DNA from: Alistipes sp.
Lineage (GTDB): Bacteria; Bacteroidota; Bacteroidia; Bacteroidales; Rikenellaceae
Length of the DNA: 33,460 bases
NCBI GenBank assembly: GCA_019422485.1
Contig: JAHZDG010000007.1
Span: 1 to 33,460, forward strand
Direction of reading: 5' to 3'
Position 1 is the stretch's first letter. Each line of letters begins with the position of its first letter. A model generated the notes under the pieces. That model had not been told where the DNA came from. It saw only the letters and a list, made by a program, of their open reading frames with translations, and made no database searches. Shown here piece by piece: positions 26,386 through 33,460 of the stretch. The position numbers and the translations under genes were made by a program.

Positions 26386-26634
26386 TTATTGGTCGCCGAC
26401 TTTGCTTTGGATGTAGTCGCAGAAGTCGTTCAGGGTTTTGACGTCGGCCATCTCTTCGGGTTTGATCTTAAAGCCGAAGGTGCGTTCAACGATGACGACA
26501 ATATCCACGAAATCCAGGCTGTCGATACCGATATCGTCTTTGAGCAGGGCTTCCGGAGCGATTTTTTCTTCGTCGACCTCTAATTCGTCGATCAGGAAGG
26601 CTTTGACTTTTTCTTCGATTTCTTTTCTTTCCAT
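26386..26634 (-). CDS. Acyl carrier protein (first)
   Basis: An 82-residue acidic carrier protein. The phosphopantetheine site is Ser39 in DIGIDSLDFVDI. Helix 1 (EIEEKVKAFLIDELEVDEEKI) and the C-terminal helix (VKTLNDFCDYIQSK) are typical. It differs clearly from the second ACP of the cluster, so the two probably have separate partners, for example starter loading and chain elongation. Confidence 0.9.
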   Translation of the reverse strand: MERKEIEEKVKAFLIDELEVDEEKIAPEALLKDDIGIDSLDFVDIVVIVERTFGFKIKPEEMADVKTLNDFCDYIQSKVGDQ

Positions 26635-26648
26635 ATTCTTGAAGTGAG

Positions 26649-27743
26649 TTATTTTTTACATGCCATAATGCTGTGTCCCCAACCCAGAAAATCGTGGATG
26701 GTTTCCACTTGCAGCCCGGCGCTTTCGACTATCCGTTGCATCTGTTCGGAGTGGTACATTTTGCTGTTTCCGTTGGCGATGGCCGTGAAATAGAGGCTGG
26801 TCAGGGTCAGACACAGGGTGGCGGGTTCGAATTTCTGGCGGTCCCAGAACGTTTCCATGATATAGAGACGGGTTTCCGGGTGCATGATTTGGGCGGCCCG
26901 TTCGAGGATCGAGCGGATCTCCTCCTCTCCGAAACAGTCGAGGAACTGGCTCATCCAGATCGCCTCGAACGTCGGAGCAGAGGGAAAAGCCAAGGCCGGA
27001 TCCAATAGGTTGCCTCCGTGGCCGTGAATGCGGTCAGCACCGGGTTGACCGGCTACTTGTGCGCGCATCAGTTCGAGTTGTTGCGGCAGGTCCAAAATGG
27101 TGACTTCCACTTGCGGATCGTACGCTACACAGCGCAAAGCCCATCGACCGGTATTTCCGCCCACGTCGAGCAGGTGACGGATCGGTCGTTCGAACAGAAT
27201 CGACAAGGCTTCGTCGAAAGAGTGATCCGAATAAAAGTGGTCGAAAGCGAACCAACTTTTGCGGACCGGTTCGGGAAGCTGGGAGAGACCCTCATAAACG
27301 GTTTTCCAGGGTCCGAAATGCTCCAGTCCGGCCGGACGTCCCTCTTTGAGCGCCTCTTCCAGATGGAACCATCCTTCGTAATTGACGTCGTGGTTGAAGT
27401 CGATATTGACGCGGGTAGAGGGGTCGGTCAACAGAAACCAACCCGTTTTGGAGAGCGAAAAACGGTCGCTCTTCGGATCGACCAGTACGGTGCCGATAGA
27501 AAGTGAGGCCTCGAGCATTACCTCGAGGGCGTAGGTCGAGAGTTGGGTTTTTTCTGCCAGCCCGGGAAGGGTCAGTCCCCCGTTGCTGTCCCGCAGTAGA
27601 TCCAGAATCCCGAATTTGATCATCAGTCGCGAGACCTGAAAAACGATAGGTCCGAAAGCGATGAACTGGGCCAGACGTTGGGCTTCGCGGGCCGAACGAT
27701 GCTCGCGGGTGTATTCTTTTTCCAGAGCGGGGAAGAGTTTCAT
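26649..27743 (-). CDS. COMT-like SAM-dependent O-methyltransferase
   Basis: A 364-residue methyltransferase with the two-part layout of the plant COMT/acetylserotonin O-methyltransferase family. Residues about 25-110 are a winged-helix dimerisation domain (LLRDSNGGLTLPGLAEKTQLSTYALEVMLE). The SAM domain has motif I LLDVGGNTGRWAL (DVGGNTG at 193-199), an acidic ILDLPQQLE and a catalytic-region WMSQFLDCF. The usual catalytic His of COMT (HxxHDW) is not seen; the matching stretch is SQFLDCFGEEE. It probably methylates the aryl head group hydroxyl before or after chain growth. Proteobacterial ApeB has a similar role in methylation. Confidence 0.78.
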   Translation of the reverse strand: MKLFPALEKEYTREHRSAREAQRLAQFIAFGPIVFQVSRLMIKFGILDLLRDSNGGLTLPGLAEKTQLSTYALEVMLEASLSIGTVLVDPKSDRFSLSKTGWFLLTDPSTRVNIDFNHDVNYEGWFHLEEALKEGRPAGLEHFGPWKTVYEGLSQLPEPVRKSWFAFDHFYSDHSFDEALSILFERPIRHLLDVGGNTGRWALRCVAYDPQVEVTILDLPQQLELMRAQVAGQPGADRIHGHGGNLLDPALAFPSAPTFEAIWMSQFLDCFGEEEIRSILERAAQIMHPETRLYIMETFWDRQKFEPATLCLTLTSLYFTAIANGNSKMYHSEQMQRIVESAGLQVETIHDFLGWGHSIMACKK

Positions 27744-27750
27744 GGTCGAG

Positions 27751-28974
27751 CTATTTGATTTTTCGAATAATCAGGGCGCTGTTCGTACCTCCGAATCCGA
27801 AAGAGTTCGAAAGCACGGTGTTGACTTCGGTTTCGACGGTTACGGGCGTCAGGTTCAACTTTTCAGCGTATTCGTCGGGATTTTCCAGGTTGATGTTGGG
27901 CGCGACGAAGTTGTGTTGCATCATCAGGGTCGAATAGACGATTTCGCTGGCTCCGCCCATCCAGCATTCGTGGCCCGTCATCGATTTGGTCGAACTGATC
28001 AGAGCGTGGGTACCGCGGAAAACCCGATCGAGGGCGATGGCTTCGAATTTATCGCCCTGAGGAGTCGATGTGGCGTGTGCATTGACGTAATCGATCGCTT
28101 CGGCCTGCATGCCGGCGCTGTCGAGGGCCCGCTGAATGGCGATGACCGATCCGTCGTCGCTGGGTTGCGAAATGCCGCCTCCGTTGGATGAGAAACCGTA
28201 TCCGCAAACTTCTGCCAGTATCGGGGCTCCGCGTCGCAGAGCATGCTCATACTCTTCGAGCACCAGGGCGGCTGCGCCTCCGCTAGGGATCAGCCCGTCG
28301 CGGTCGCGATCGAACGGTCGGGAAGCCTTGGTGGGTTCGTCCATGCGGACCGAAAAGGCGGCCAATGCATCGAAGGTGGCCATCGAATAGTAGTTGACTT
28401 CCTGAGCCCCGCCGCATAATATGCTGTCTTGTAGACCCTGTTTGATCAGCAAGTAACCCATGCCGATGGAGTGGGACCCGCTGGCGCAGGCCGCACTGAG
28501 GGTGAAATTGATGCCTCTCAGGTGAAAAATCGTACTCAGGTTCATGGTCACCGTGGAGTTCATCGACTGGAAGATCAATCCCGAGCCGAGAAGGGCCGAG
28601 TCGTGTTTTTCATCCATGATGCGGGCTGCCTCGACGACCGGTTTGGCGGAAGAGTCGTTGCCGAAGAGAATGCCGACTTCTTCGTTCTGCAGATAGTCAC
28701 TGTCTATACCGGCCTGTTCGAAGGCTTGTCGGGCGGCCATGTAGGCATATTCGGCCTCTTCCGACAGGCCGATGCGCAAACGGCGGTCGATGACCCCTTT
28801 GAGTTGGGGCCGCGGGACGATCCCCGTCAGACCGGATCTGTATCCATAGGCGAGACGATCTTGATCTACGCCGATGCCCGAGCGCCCGGCTCGCAGCGAT
28901 GCTTCCACTTCGTTGAGATTCTGTCCCAGGCACGACCAGATTCCCATGCCCGTTATGACGACACGTCGTTCCAT
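27751..28974 (-). CDS. FabB/FabF-type beta-ketoacyl-ACP synthase
   Basis: A 407-residue condensing enzyme with complete triad: Cys163 in LSAACASGSHSI, His300 in NAHATSTPQGD, and His335 in KSMTGHECWMGG with Lys330. It keeps the FDRDRDGL loop. A near-canonical FabF sequence with HATSTP suggests a FabB/ApeR-like enzyme. It lies 7 bp upstream of the methyltransferase and 12 bp after the ketoreductase. It likely contributes to starting or extending the polyene. Confidence 0.87.
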   Translation of the reverse strand: MERRVVITGMGIWSCLGQNLNEVEASLRAGRSGIGVDQDRLAYGYRSGLTGIVPRPQLKGVIDRRLRIGLSEEAEYAYMAARQAFEQAGIDSDYLQNEEVGILFGNDSSAKPVVEAARIMDEKHDSALLGSGLIFQSMNSTVTMNLSTIFHLRGINFTLSAACASGSHSIGMGYLLIKQGLQDSILCGGAQEVNYYSMATFDALAAFSVRMDEPTKASRPFDRDRDGLIPSGGAAALVLEEYEHALRRGAPILAEVCGYGFSSNGGGISQPSDDGSVIAIQRALDSAGMQAEAIDYVNAHATSTPQGDKFEAIALDRVFRGTHALISSTKSMTGHECWMGGASEIVYSTLMMQHNFVAPNINLENPDEYAEKLNLTPVTVETEVNTVLSNSFGFGGTNSALIIRKIK

Positions 28975-28986
28975 GTATTTGTTTTA

Positions 28987-29715
28987 TCAAGTGTATAAAC
29001 CTCCGTTGATTGAAATCGTTTCGCCGGTAATGTAAGCGGCGTCGTCCGATACCAAAAAAGCGGTCAGTGCCGCCACTTCTTCGGGTTTGCCAAACCGGCC
29101 CACCGGAATCATCTTCTTGAGTTCGGCCTGATTCAGCTCTTTGGTCATGTCGGTTTCGATGAAACCCGGGGCGATGGCGTTGACCGTGATCTTGCGTGGA
29201 CCTACCTCCTGAGCCAGGGCTTTGGTCGCGCCGATTAGGGCTGCCTTGGCGGCCGAATAGTTGGTCTGACCAGCCAGTCCTTTGATGCCCGACAGGGAAG
29301 CCATGTTCACGATCCGTCCCCAACGGTGGGTCATCATCTCTTTGAGCAGGCGCCGTGTCAGGTAAAAGAAACCGTTAAGGGTGGTGTCCATCACCTGATG
29401 CCACTCTTCGTTCTGCATGAAAACCATCAGGTTATCGCGACGGATACCGGCATTGTTGACCAATACGGCGATGTAGTCATCCGGATGGGTCTGTTGCCAT
29501 TGCTCCAGTGCCTGTTCGATGGCTTCGGGTTGGGAGACGTCGAAAGGAAGGAGTTCGGCTGTTCCGCCGGCAGCGACGATCTGTTGGCGAGTCTCTTCCG
29601 CTGCGGCCCCTTCCGAACGATAGTTCAGAATGACGGGCCAACCTTGTGCGGCGAGTGTTAGGCTGATGGCGCGTCCCAGACCGCGGGAACCACCGGTGAT
29701 TAATGCATATTTCAT
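28987..29715 (-). CDS. FabG-type 3-oxoacyl-ACP reductase (ApeQ-like)
   Basis: A 242-residue short-chain dehydrogenase. It has the NADP loop GGSRGLGRA (8-16), NNAG (87-90) and the catalytic set Ser140, Tyr153 and Lys157 in YSAAK. It reduces the beta-keto group after each condensation. It is the only ketoreductase of the cluster and no enoyl reductase is present, so each cycle should stop at the trans double bond, as needed for a polyene. Starts 6 bp after the ammonia-lyase gene. Confidence 0.9.
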   Translation of the reverse strand: MKYALITGGSRGLGRAISLTLAAQGWPVILNYRSEGAAAEETRQQIVAAGGTAELLPFDVSQPEAIEQALEQWQQTHPDDYIAVLVNNAGIRRDNLMVFMQNEEWHQVMDTTLNGFFYLTRRLLKEMMTHRWGRIVNMASLSGIKGLAGQTNYSAAKAALIGATKALAQEVGPRKITVNAIAPGFIETDMTKELNQAELKKMIPVGRFGKPEEVAALTAFLVSDDAAYITGETISINGGLYT

Positions 29716-29721
29716 GGTTAA

Positions 29722-31257
29722 TTATTTCAGGTTTAAAGGGTGGTTTTTCAAATAGGCTTCGACTTCTGCAATTTGGGTGTAAAAAGGGGCGTCTTCGACG
29801 ATCTTCGGAGCGATTTTCCGGATCTCGTCATAGACTCGTCGGGAGGTCGGAGCGAGTTTCGTTTGAATGGCGAGGCAGTCGACGGCCTGTGCCAGCGCAA
29901 TGAAATGAATGGCCATGACCTGGAATACGTTTTCGATCACCTGTTTGCACAGAAGCGCCGAATTGGTCCCCATGCTGACGATATCCTGGTTGTCGTTGTT
30001 GTTGGGGATGCTGTGTACGTAGTTGGGCATCGCCAGCGTCTGGCATTCGGCAGTAGTGGAGGTCGCGGTGAACTGGCAAGCCTGCATGCCGTAATTGAGT
30101 CCCAGGGTTCCGAGATTCAGGAACGGGGGAAGAATGTTGTTGATCCGGTCGTGGAACAAGTAGTTTAACTGACGCTCGGCAGTCATGGCCACGCGTACCA
30201 TGGCGATTTTGACCTTGTCTTCCTCCAGCGAGATGTAATCCCCATGGAAGTTGCCACCATGGTAGACATTCTGGTGAACGGGGTCGACGATCGGATTGTC
30301 GCAGGCCGAATTCAGTTCGGCTTCCAGAATGCGTCGGGCGTTTTGCAGCGTTTCGTAGACGGGGCCTAAAATTTGAGGCGTGCAACGCAATGAATAGTAG
30401 GCCTGTACTTTGTGTTGATTGTCGAAGGTTTTGAGATCGCTGTGAGCGCTGTTGTATAATTCGTGTTCGCGTTTCAGCATGCACTGTCCGCCTTGAGCCA
30501 ATTGGCGCATGCGGCAGGCAATGACCTGCTGTCCGCTTTGACGACGGCATTCATTGAGCTCCTGCGCCATGAAATCGTCATATGATGCGGCGATTTCATT
30601 CATCATCACCGAAGCCAATGTGGCCCAGTCCAGCAGACGTTCGGCATAGAATTGATTGACAATCCCGATACCGGTCATGACAGAGGTTCCGTTGGTGACG
30701 GATAGGCCCTCACGGATATGAATCGGCATGGGCTTCAAACCGTTTTCTTGCAGAACCTCTTGTGTGGGACGCCATTGCCCGTGGTAGTGCACTTTGCCTT
30801 CGCCGATCAGTGTCAGCGCGATATGAGCCAGTTGGACGAGATCGCCGCTGGCTCCGACACTGCCATGTTCGGGAATAAACGGATAGATGTCCCGGTTGAT
30901 GAACTCAGCGAGCAGCTCGACGACTTCAGGATGTATTCCCGAACGGGCTTGGATGAAGGTTCCCAGTCGGGCGATCATGGCGGCCTTGACATAAAGATCC
31001 GGCAGCGGCTCTCCGGCTCCGGTGGAGTGGCTGCGGATGATGTTATATTGCAAATCGGTCAGATAGCGGTCGTCGACGCGCCATTGGGCCATGGGTCCGA
31101 ATCCGGTATTGATGCCGTAAATAACCTTTTCAGAAGAAAATTGCCGCAGAAATTCGTAGCATTGAGTCACTTCTTTGAGGGGTAAACGGCTGGTATCTAT
31201 TTGGGCGGATGCAAACAGGAGCTCTTCAACGCGACTGAGTTCTATCGGGTTAATCAT
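29722..31257 (-). CDS. Aromatic amino acid ammonia-lyase (tyrosine ammonia-lyase type, HAL family)
   Basis: The first gene of the operon encodes a 511-residue MIO-dependent lyase. The cofactor-forming Ala136-Ser137-Gly138 sits in GSVGASGDLVQLAH. The catalytic Tyr47 lies in IYGINTGFG. At the substrate-selectivity position it has Ser76-His77 (NIIRSHSTG), like histidine ammonia-lyases and also like the tyrosine ammonia-lyase of Flavobacterium johnsoniae as I remember it; the rest of the chain (TATSTTAE, SIPNNNDNQDIVSMGTN) also resembles that enzyme. It should turn tyrosine (or histidine) into an aryl-acrylate and ammonia. With a ligase, ketosynthases and ACPs downstream and no histidine-degradation genes nearby, the tyrosine to 4-coumarate reaction is most likely. 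Confidence 0.85.
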   Translation of the reverse strand: MINPIELSRVEELLFASAQIDTSRLPLKEVTQCYEFLRQFSSEKVIYGINTGFGPMAQWRVDDRYLTDLQYNIIRSHSTGAGEPLPDLYVKAAMIARLGTFIQARSGIHPEVVELLAEFINRDIYPFIPEHGSVGASGDLVQLAHIALTLIGEGKVHYHGQWRPTQEVLQENGLKPMPIHIREGLSVTNGTSVMTGIGIVNQFYAERLLDWATLASVMMNEIAASYDDFMAQELNECRRQSGQQVIACRMRQLAQGGQCMLKREHELYNSAHSDLKTFDNQHKVQAYYSLRCTPQILGPVYETLQNARRILEAELNSACDNPIVDPVHQNVYHGGNFHGDYISLEEDKVKIAMVRVAMTAERQLNYLFHDRINNILPPFLNLGTLGLNYGMQACQFTATSTTAECQTLAMPNYVHSIPNNNDNQDIVSMGTNSALLCKQVIENVFQVMAIHFIALAQAVDCLAIQTKLAPTSRRVYDEIRKIAPKIVEDAPFYTQIAEVEAYLKNHPLNLK

Positions 31258-31278
31258 TCAAGTTTTTCTATTGTAGAA

Positions 31279-31320
31279 GAAACAGATTCATGTGTATTCT
31301 GTTTCACTTATTATCTGTTT
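31279..31320 (-). promoter_or_regulatory. Operon leader with alternative complementary repeats
   Basis: In the predicted leader of the aryl polyene operon, plus-strand GAAACAGA (31279-31286) and TCTGTTTC (31298-31305) form a perfect 8-bp inverted repeat with an 11-nt loop. A further copy, ATCTGTTT (31313-31320), is perfectly complementary to AAACAGAT (31280-31287). The segment next to the coding region can therefore pair with either upstream copy, giving two mutually exclusive hairpins. It could be an RNA switch or an operator with repeated half-sites; no family is recognised. Confidence 0.4.
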
Positions 31321-31330
31321 AATATGTATG

Positions 31331-31338
31331 CAAATATA
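31331..31338 (-). promoter_or_regulatory. Candidate -7 box of the aryl polyene operon (TATATTTG)
   Basis: Plus-strand CAAATATA reads TATATTTG on the minus strand, matching TAnnTTTG. It lies about 73 bp before the ammonia-lyase ATG. No good TTTG is seen at the -33 position. No comparable element was seen inside the 24-gene operon, although I did not check all junctions exhaustively. Confidence 0.5.
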
Positions 31339-31719
31339 ACAAAAAAGAAAAAACCCTTGCTTATTGCGGGGTAAAAAGCCACGAGGAAAGGTGAGGAGGT
31401 CGGATAAGAATACTGAAAAAACAGGATGAAAGCGGTTGTTGGAATTTTCGATCGGGATTCGGGAGGGTTAGGCGAGAAATTTGCAAGGAAAATGAAAAAG
31501 AATGAGACGGAAATTAAAGAGTGTAAATAACGTGTGTCGGAGAAAAAACTCTTGAGGGAAAGATGTTTCGGGAAGAGATGTTTCAGAGGAAAAAATGTTG
31601 AATGTTTGGTTTCGATCGAAAAGTAAAGGTGTGTTGTTTTTATTTTCTTTTTGGGGGATAGGTAGTTTTTGAATTTTGTTTTAGTGTTTTGTGAAATAAA
31701 ATGAAATTATTTTGTTTCG

Positions 31720-31753
31720 TTTTATTTGTTATATGAAATAAATGTTATATTTG
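31720..31753 (+). promoter_or_regulatory. glpA promoter (TATATTTG) with overlapping inverted repeat
   Basis: TATATTTG at 31746-31753 matches the Bacteroidetes -7 element; a TTTG at 31725-31728 lies 17 bp upstream, slightly closer than usual. TTTATTT (31721-31727) and AAATAAA (31736-31742) form a perfect 7-bp inverted repeat with 8-bp spacing that spans the -33 side. It may be an operator. The ATG of glpA follows 23 bp after the -7 box. Confidence 0.5.
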
Positions 31754-31776
31754 CTGAAAATTAATCTGCCAATTTT

Positions 31777-33399
31777 ATGGAGAATACCTACGATGTCATC
31801 ATCATCGGTGGTGGAGCCACTGGGGCGGGAGTCGCAAGAGACTGCTCGTTGCGGGGAATTAGGGCTCTGCTGCTGGAGCGCTCCGATATTTCCACTGGGG
31901 CGACCGGTCGAAATCATGGCCTGCTGCATAGTGGTGCCCGCTATGCGGTGACGGACCGGGAATCGGCCGAGGAGTGTATCCGGGAAAACATGATCTTGCG
32001 CAAGATCGCGGCGCATTGCGTGGAAGAGACCGACGGGCTCTTTATTTCGTTGCCTGAAGATGGCTTGGAATATCAGTCGGTTTTTGTGGAAGCCTGTCGT
32101 CGGGCCGGTATTCGGGCTGAAGTGCTCGATCCGGAAGAGGCTAAACGCCTGGAACCGGCCGCCAATCCGGCTCTGATCGGGGCTGTGCGTGTACCTGACG
32201 GGGCGGTGGATCCGTTCCGTCTGACTTCGTCCAATATTTTGGATGCGAAAGCGCACGGGGCTGAGGTTCGGACCTATATAGAGGTAATGGAATTTATTCG
32301 CGAGCAGGATCGGATTGTCGGCGTAAAGGCTTATGATCACCGGACCCGTCGCGAAGAGAAATTCTATGCACAGGTTGTGGTTAATGCCGGCGGTATCTGG
32401 GGACATGGCATTGCGGAGAAAGTGGGTATTACGATCAATATGTTGCCGGCAAAAGGGGCGTTGCTGATTTTTGGGCATCGGGTCAATAATCTGGTGCTCA
32501 ATCGTTGCCGGAAACCGGCCGATGCGGATATTCTGGTGCCCGGAGATACGATTTCTCTGATCGGAACCACCTCGAGCAAGGTTCCTTACGATCAGATTGA
32601 TAATATGGTTATTACGCCCGATGAGGTGGATCTGCTGTTGCGGGAAGGCGAAAAGTTGTCGCCTCAATTGGCCTATACCCGTATTCTGCGGGCTTATGCC
32701 GGGGTACGTCCGCTGGTGGCTTCGGATGACGATCCGAGTGGCCGTACGGTGAGCCGCGGGATTGTTCTGCTGGATCACGCTCAGCGCGACGGTCTGGAAG
32801 GCTTTATTACGATTACGGGCGGTAAGTTGATGACTTATCGGTTGATGGCTGAATGGGCGACCGATCTGGTATGCCGCAAACTCAGAGTCGATCAGCCTTG
32901 TCGTACGGCCGAATTGCCTTTGCCGGGTTCGGTCGAAAGCCAACAGGAAGCCGAAAAGAAAAACCAACGTAAACCGGTGGCTCAACGACGTTCGGCCATT
33001 TCGCGTCACGGCGATCTGGCGGCACGGATTGATGACCGGGATTCGATTCAGAACAGTCTGGTGTGCGAATGTGAAGAGGTCTCCATCGGGGAGGTTGAAT
33101 ACGCGATGGAAAACCTGGCGGTGAATAACCTGGTCGATTTGCGTCGTCGTACGCGGGTCGGTATGGGAACCTGTCAGGGGGAACTGTGTGCTTGTCGGGC
33201 GGCGGGTCTGATGGGAAAAAAGGATCCCGTGTGTGCCAAGAAAGCCAAAGCAGATCTGGTGGCCTTCCTGAATGAACGCTGGAAGGGGATGGCTCCCATT
33301 GCGTGGGGGGATACCCTGCGGGAAAGTGAATATACGACATGGGTGTATGAGAGTGTGTGCGGATTGTCGGACGAAACGGAAAAAACAGCAGTGCAATGA
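31777..33399 (+). CDS. glpA: Anaerobic glycerol-3-phosphate dehydrogenase subunit A
   Basis: A 540-residue flavoprotein of the GlpA/GlpD family, close to the length of E. coli GlpA. It begins with the FAD loop GGGATGAG (11-18), then STGATGRNHGLLHSGARYA, the hallmark of glycerol-3-phosphate dehydrogenases. The C-terminal BFD-like domain has cysteines at 430, 432, 466 and 471 (CEC...TCQGELC) for a [2Fe-2S] cluster, which separates GlpA from aerobic GlpD. It oxidises glycerol-3-phosphate to dihydroxyacetone phosphate and passes electrons through GlpB/GlpC to quinone in anaerobic respiration. The stop overlaps the glpB start. Confidence 0.93.
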   Translation: MENTYDVIIIGGGATGAGVARDCSLRGIRALLLERSDISTGATGRNHGLLHSGARYAVTDRESAEECIRENMILRKIAAHCVEETDGLFISLPEDGLEYQSVFVEACRRAGIRAEVLDPEEAKRLEPAANPALIGAVRVPDGAVDPFRLTSSNILDAKAHGAEVRTYIEVMEFIREQDRIVGVKAYDHRTRREEKFYAQVVVNAGGIWGHGIAEKVGITINMLPAKGALLIFGHRVNNLVLNRCRKPADADILVPGDTISLIGTTSSKVPYDQIDNMVITPDEVDLLLREGEKLSPQLAYTRILRAYAGVRPLVASDDDPSGRTVSRGIVLLDHAQRDGLEGFITITGGKLMTYRLMAEWATDLVCRKLRVDQPCRTAELPLPGSVESQQEAEKKNQRKPVAQRRSAISRHGDLAARIDDRDSIQNSLVCECEEVSIGEVEYAMENLAVNNLVDLRRRTRVGMGTCQGELCACRAAGLMGKKDPVCAKKAKADLVAFLNERWKGMAPIAWGDTLRESEYTTWVYESVCGLSDETEKTAVQ

Positions 33400-33460
33400 A
33401 ATTCGATACAGTCATTATAGGTGGAGGTTTAGCCGGAATGGTCTGCGGGATCCGTTTGGC
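33396..33460 (+). CDS. glpB: Anaerobic glycerol-3-phosphate dehydrogenase subunit B, N-terminal fragment
   Basis: The ATG at 33396 overlaps the glpA TGA (ATGA). The visible 21 residues start MKFDTVIIGGGLAGMVCGIR, a flavin-binding loop, as expected for GlpB. The rest lies beyond the window. Confidence 0.85.
   Translation, partial: MKFDTVIIGGGLAGMVCGIRL

Larger units (their letters stand above)
31258..31776. other. Divergent AT-rich intergenic region (519 bp)
   Basis: This space separates the aryl polyene operon (minus) from glpA (plus) and holds a candidate promoter for each. The middle part (about 31360-31690) is AT- and purine-rich and shows no gene; only tiny open frames such as a 12-codon one near 31492 occur, which I do not regard as real. 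Confidence 0.7.

Noticed and set aside
20295..28974. DarB-like (KAS III) resorcinol-forming enzyme among the ketosynthases
   Set aside because: All full-length condensing enzymes here are FabF/FabB-like with Cys-His-His or chain-length-factor-like; none has the Cys-His-Asn pattern of KAS III.
29722..31257. Assignment as hutH of a histidine utilisation operon
   Set aside because: No urocanase, imidazolonepropionase or formiminotransferase genes are adjacent; all neighbours are polyketide genes.
31729..33396. 555-codon open frame antisense to glpA
   Set aside because: It covers the real glpA frame on the opposite strand, has a low-complexity His/Arg/Pro-rich composition and no recognisable domain; it is a shadow.

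Overview
The window looks like chromosomal DNA from a Bacteroidales bacterium, plausibly Rikenellaceae/Alistipes-like, although the genus is an inference. Three things support this: fimbrillin-type lipoproteins with FISUMP-like modules, Bacteroidetes-type -7 promoter elements (TAnnTTTG) upstream of several transcription units, and a tyrosine/histidine ammonia-lyase of the Flavobacterium tyrosine ammonia-lyase type. No tRNA, rRNA, insertion sequence or CRISPR array was seen.

Layout. (1) Positions 2-4778, plus strand: two tandem paralogous fimbrillin-like surface proteins (the first cut by the window edge), closed by a strong hairpin terminator at 4801-4830. (2) Positions 4948-7421, plus strand: a zinc-dependent medium-chain alcohol dehydrogenase and a DHA2-type MFS exporter, probably co-transcribed. 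(3) Positions 31257 down to 7579, minus strand: 24 tightly packed or overlapping genes, about 23.7 kb, that form a complete aryl polyene type II polyketide gene cluster. (4) Positions 31777-33460, plus strand and divergent from the cluster: glpA and the first codons of glpB (anaerobic glycerol-3-phosphate dehydrogenase).

How the cluster probably works (inference from families). An MIO-type ammonia-lyase makes an aryl-acrylate starter (likely 4-coumarate), and a PaaK-like adenylate-forming ligase activates it. Two acyl carrier proteins, three ketosynthases with intact Cys-His-His triads, one chain-length-factor-like ketosynthase homologue without them, one half-length ketosynthase-like protein, a FabG-type ketoreductase and two hotdog-fold dehydratases extend it. 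No enoyl reductase is encoded, which fits a conjugated polyene. A 4HBT thioesterase, a COMT-like O-methyltransferase and two tandem CrtI/retinol-saturase-like flavoproteins may release or tailor the chain. A GT2 glycosyltransferase, three separate acyltransferases, a LolA-like carrier, a small secreted protein, a small EamA/SMR membrane protein and a 1148-residue MMPL exporter fused to acyltransferase-like and methyltransferase-like domains suggest that the pigment is joined to a glycolipid and moved to the outer membrane.

The cluster is bounded on both sides and carries no DarA/DarB-like resorcinol genes and no phosphopantetheinyl transferase. It therefore resembles a flexirubin/APE hybrid: a flexirubin-style aryl starter with an APE-style lipid export set. 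The operon leader contains an unusual set of complementary 8-base repeats that can form alternative hairpins.
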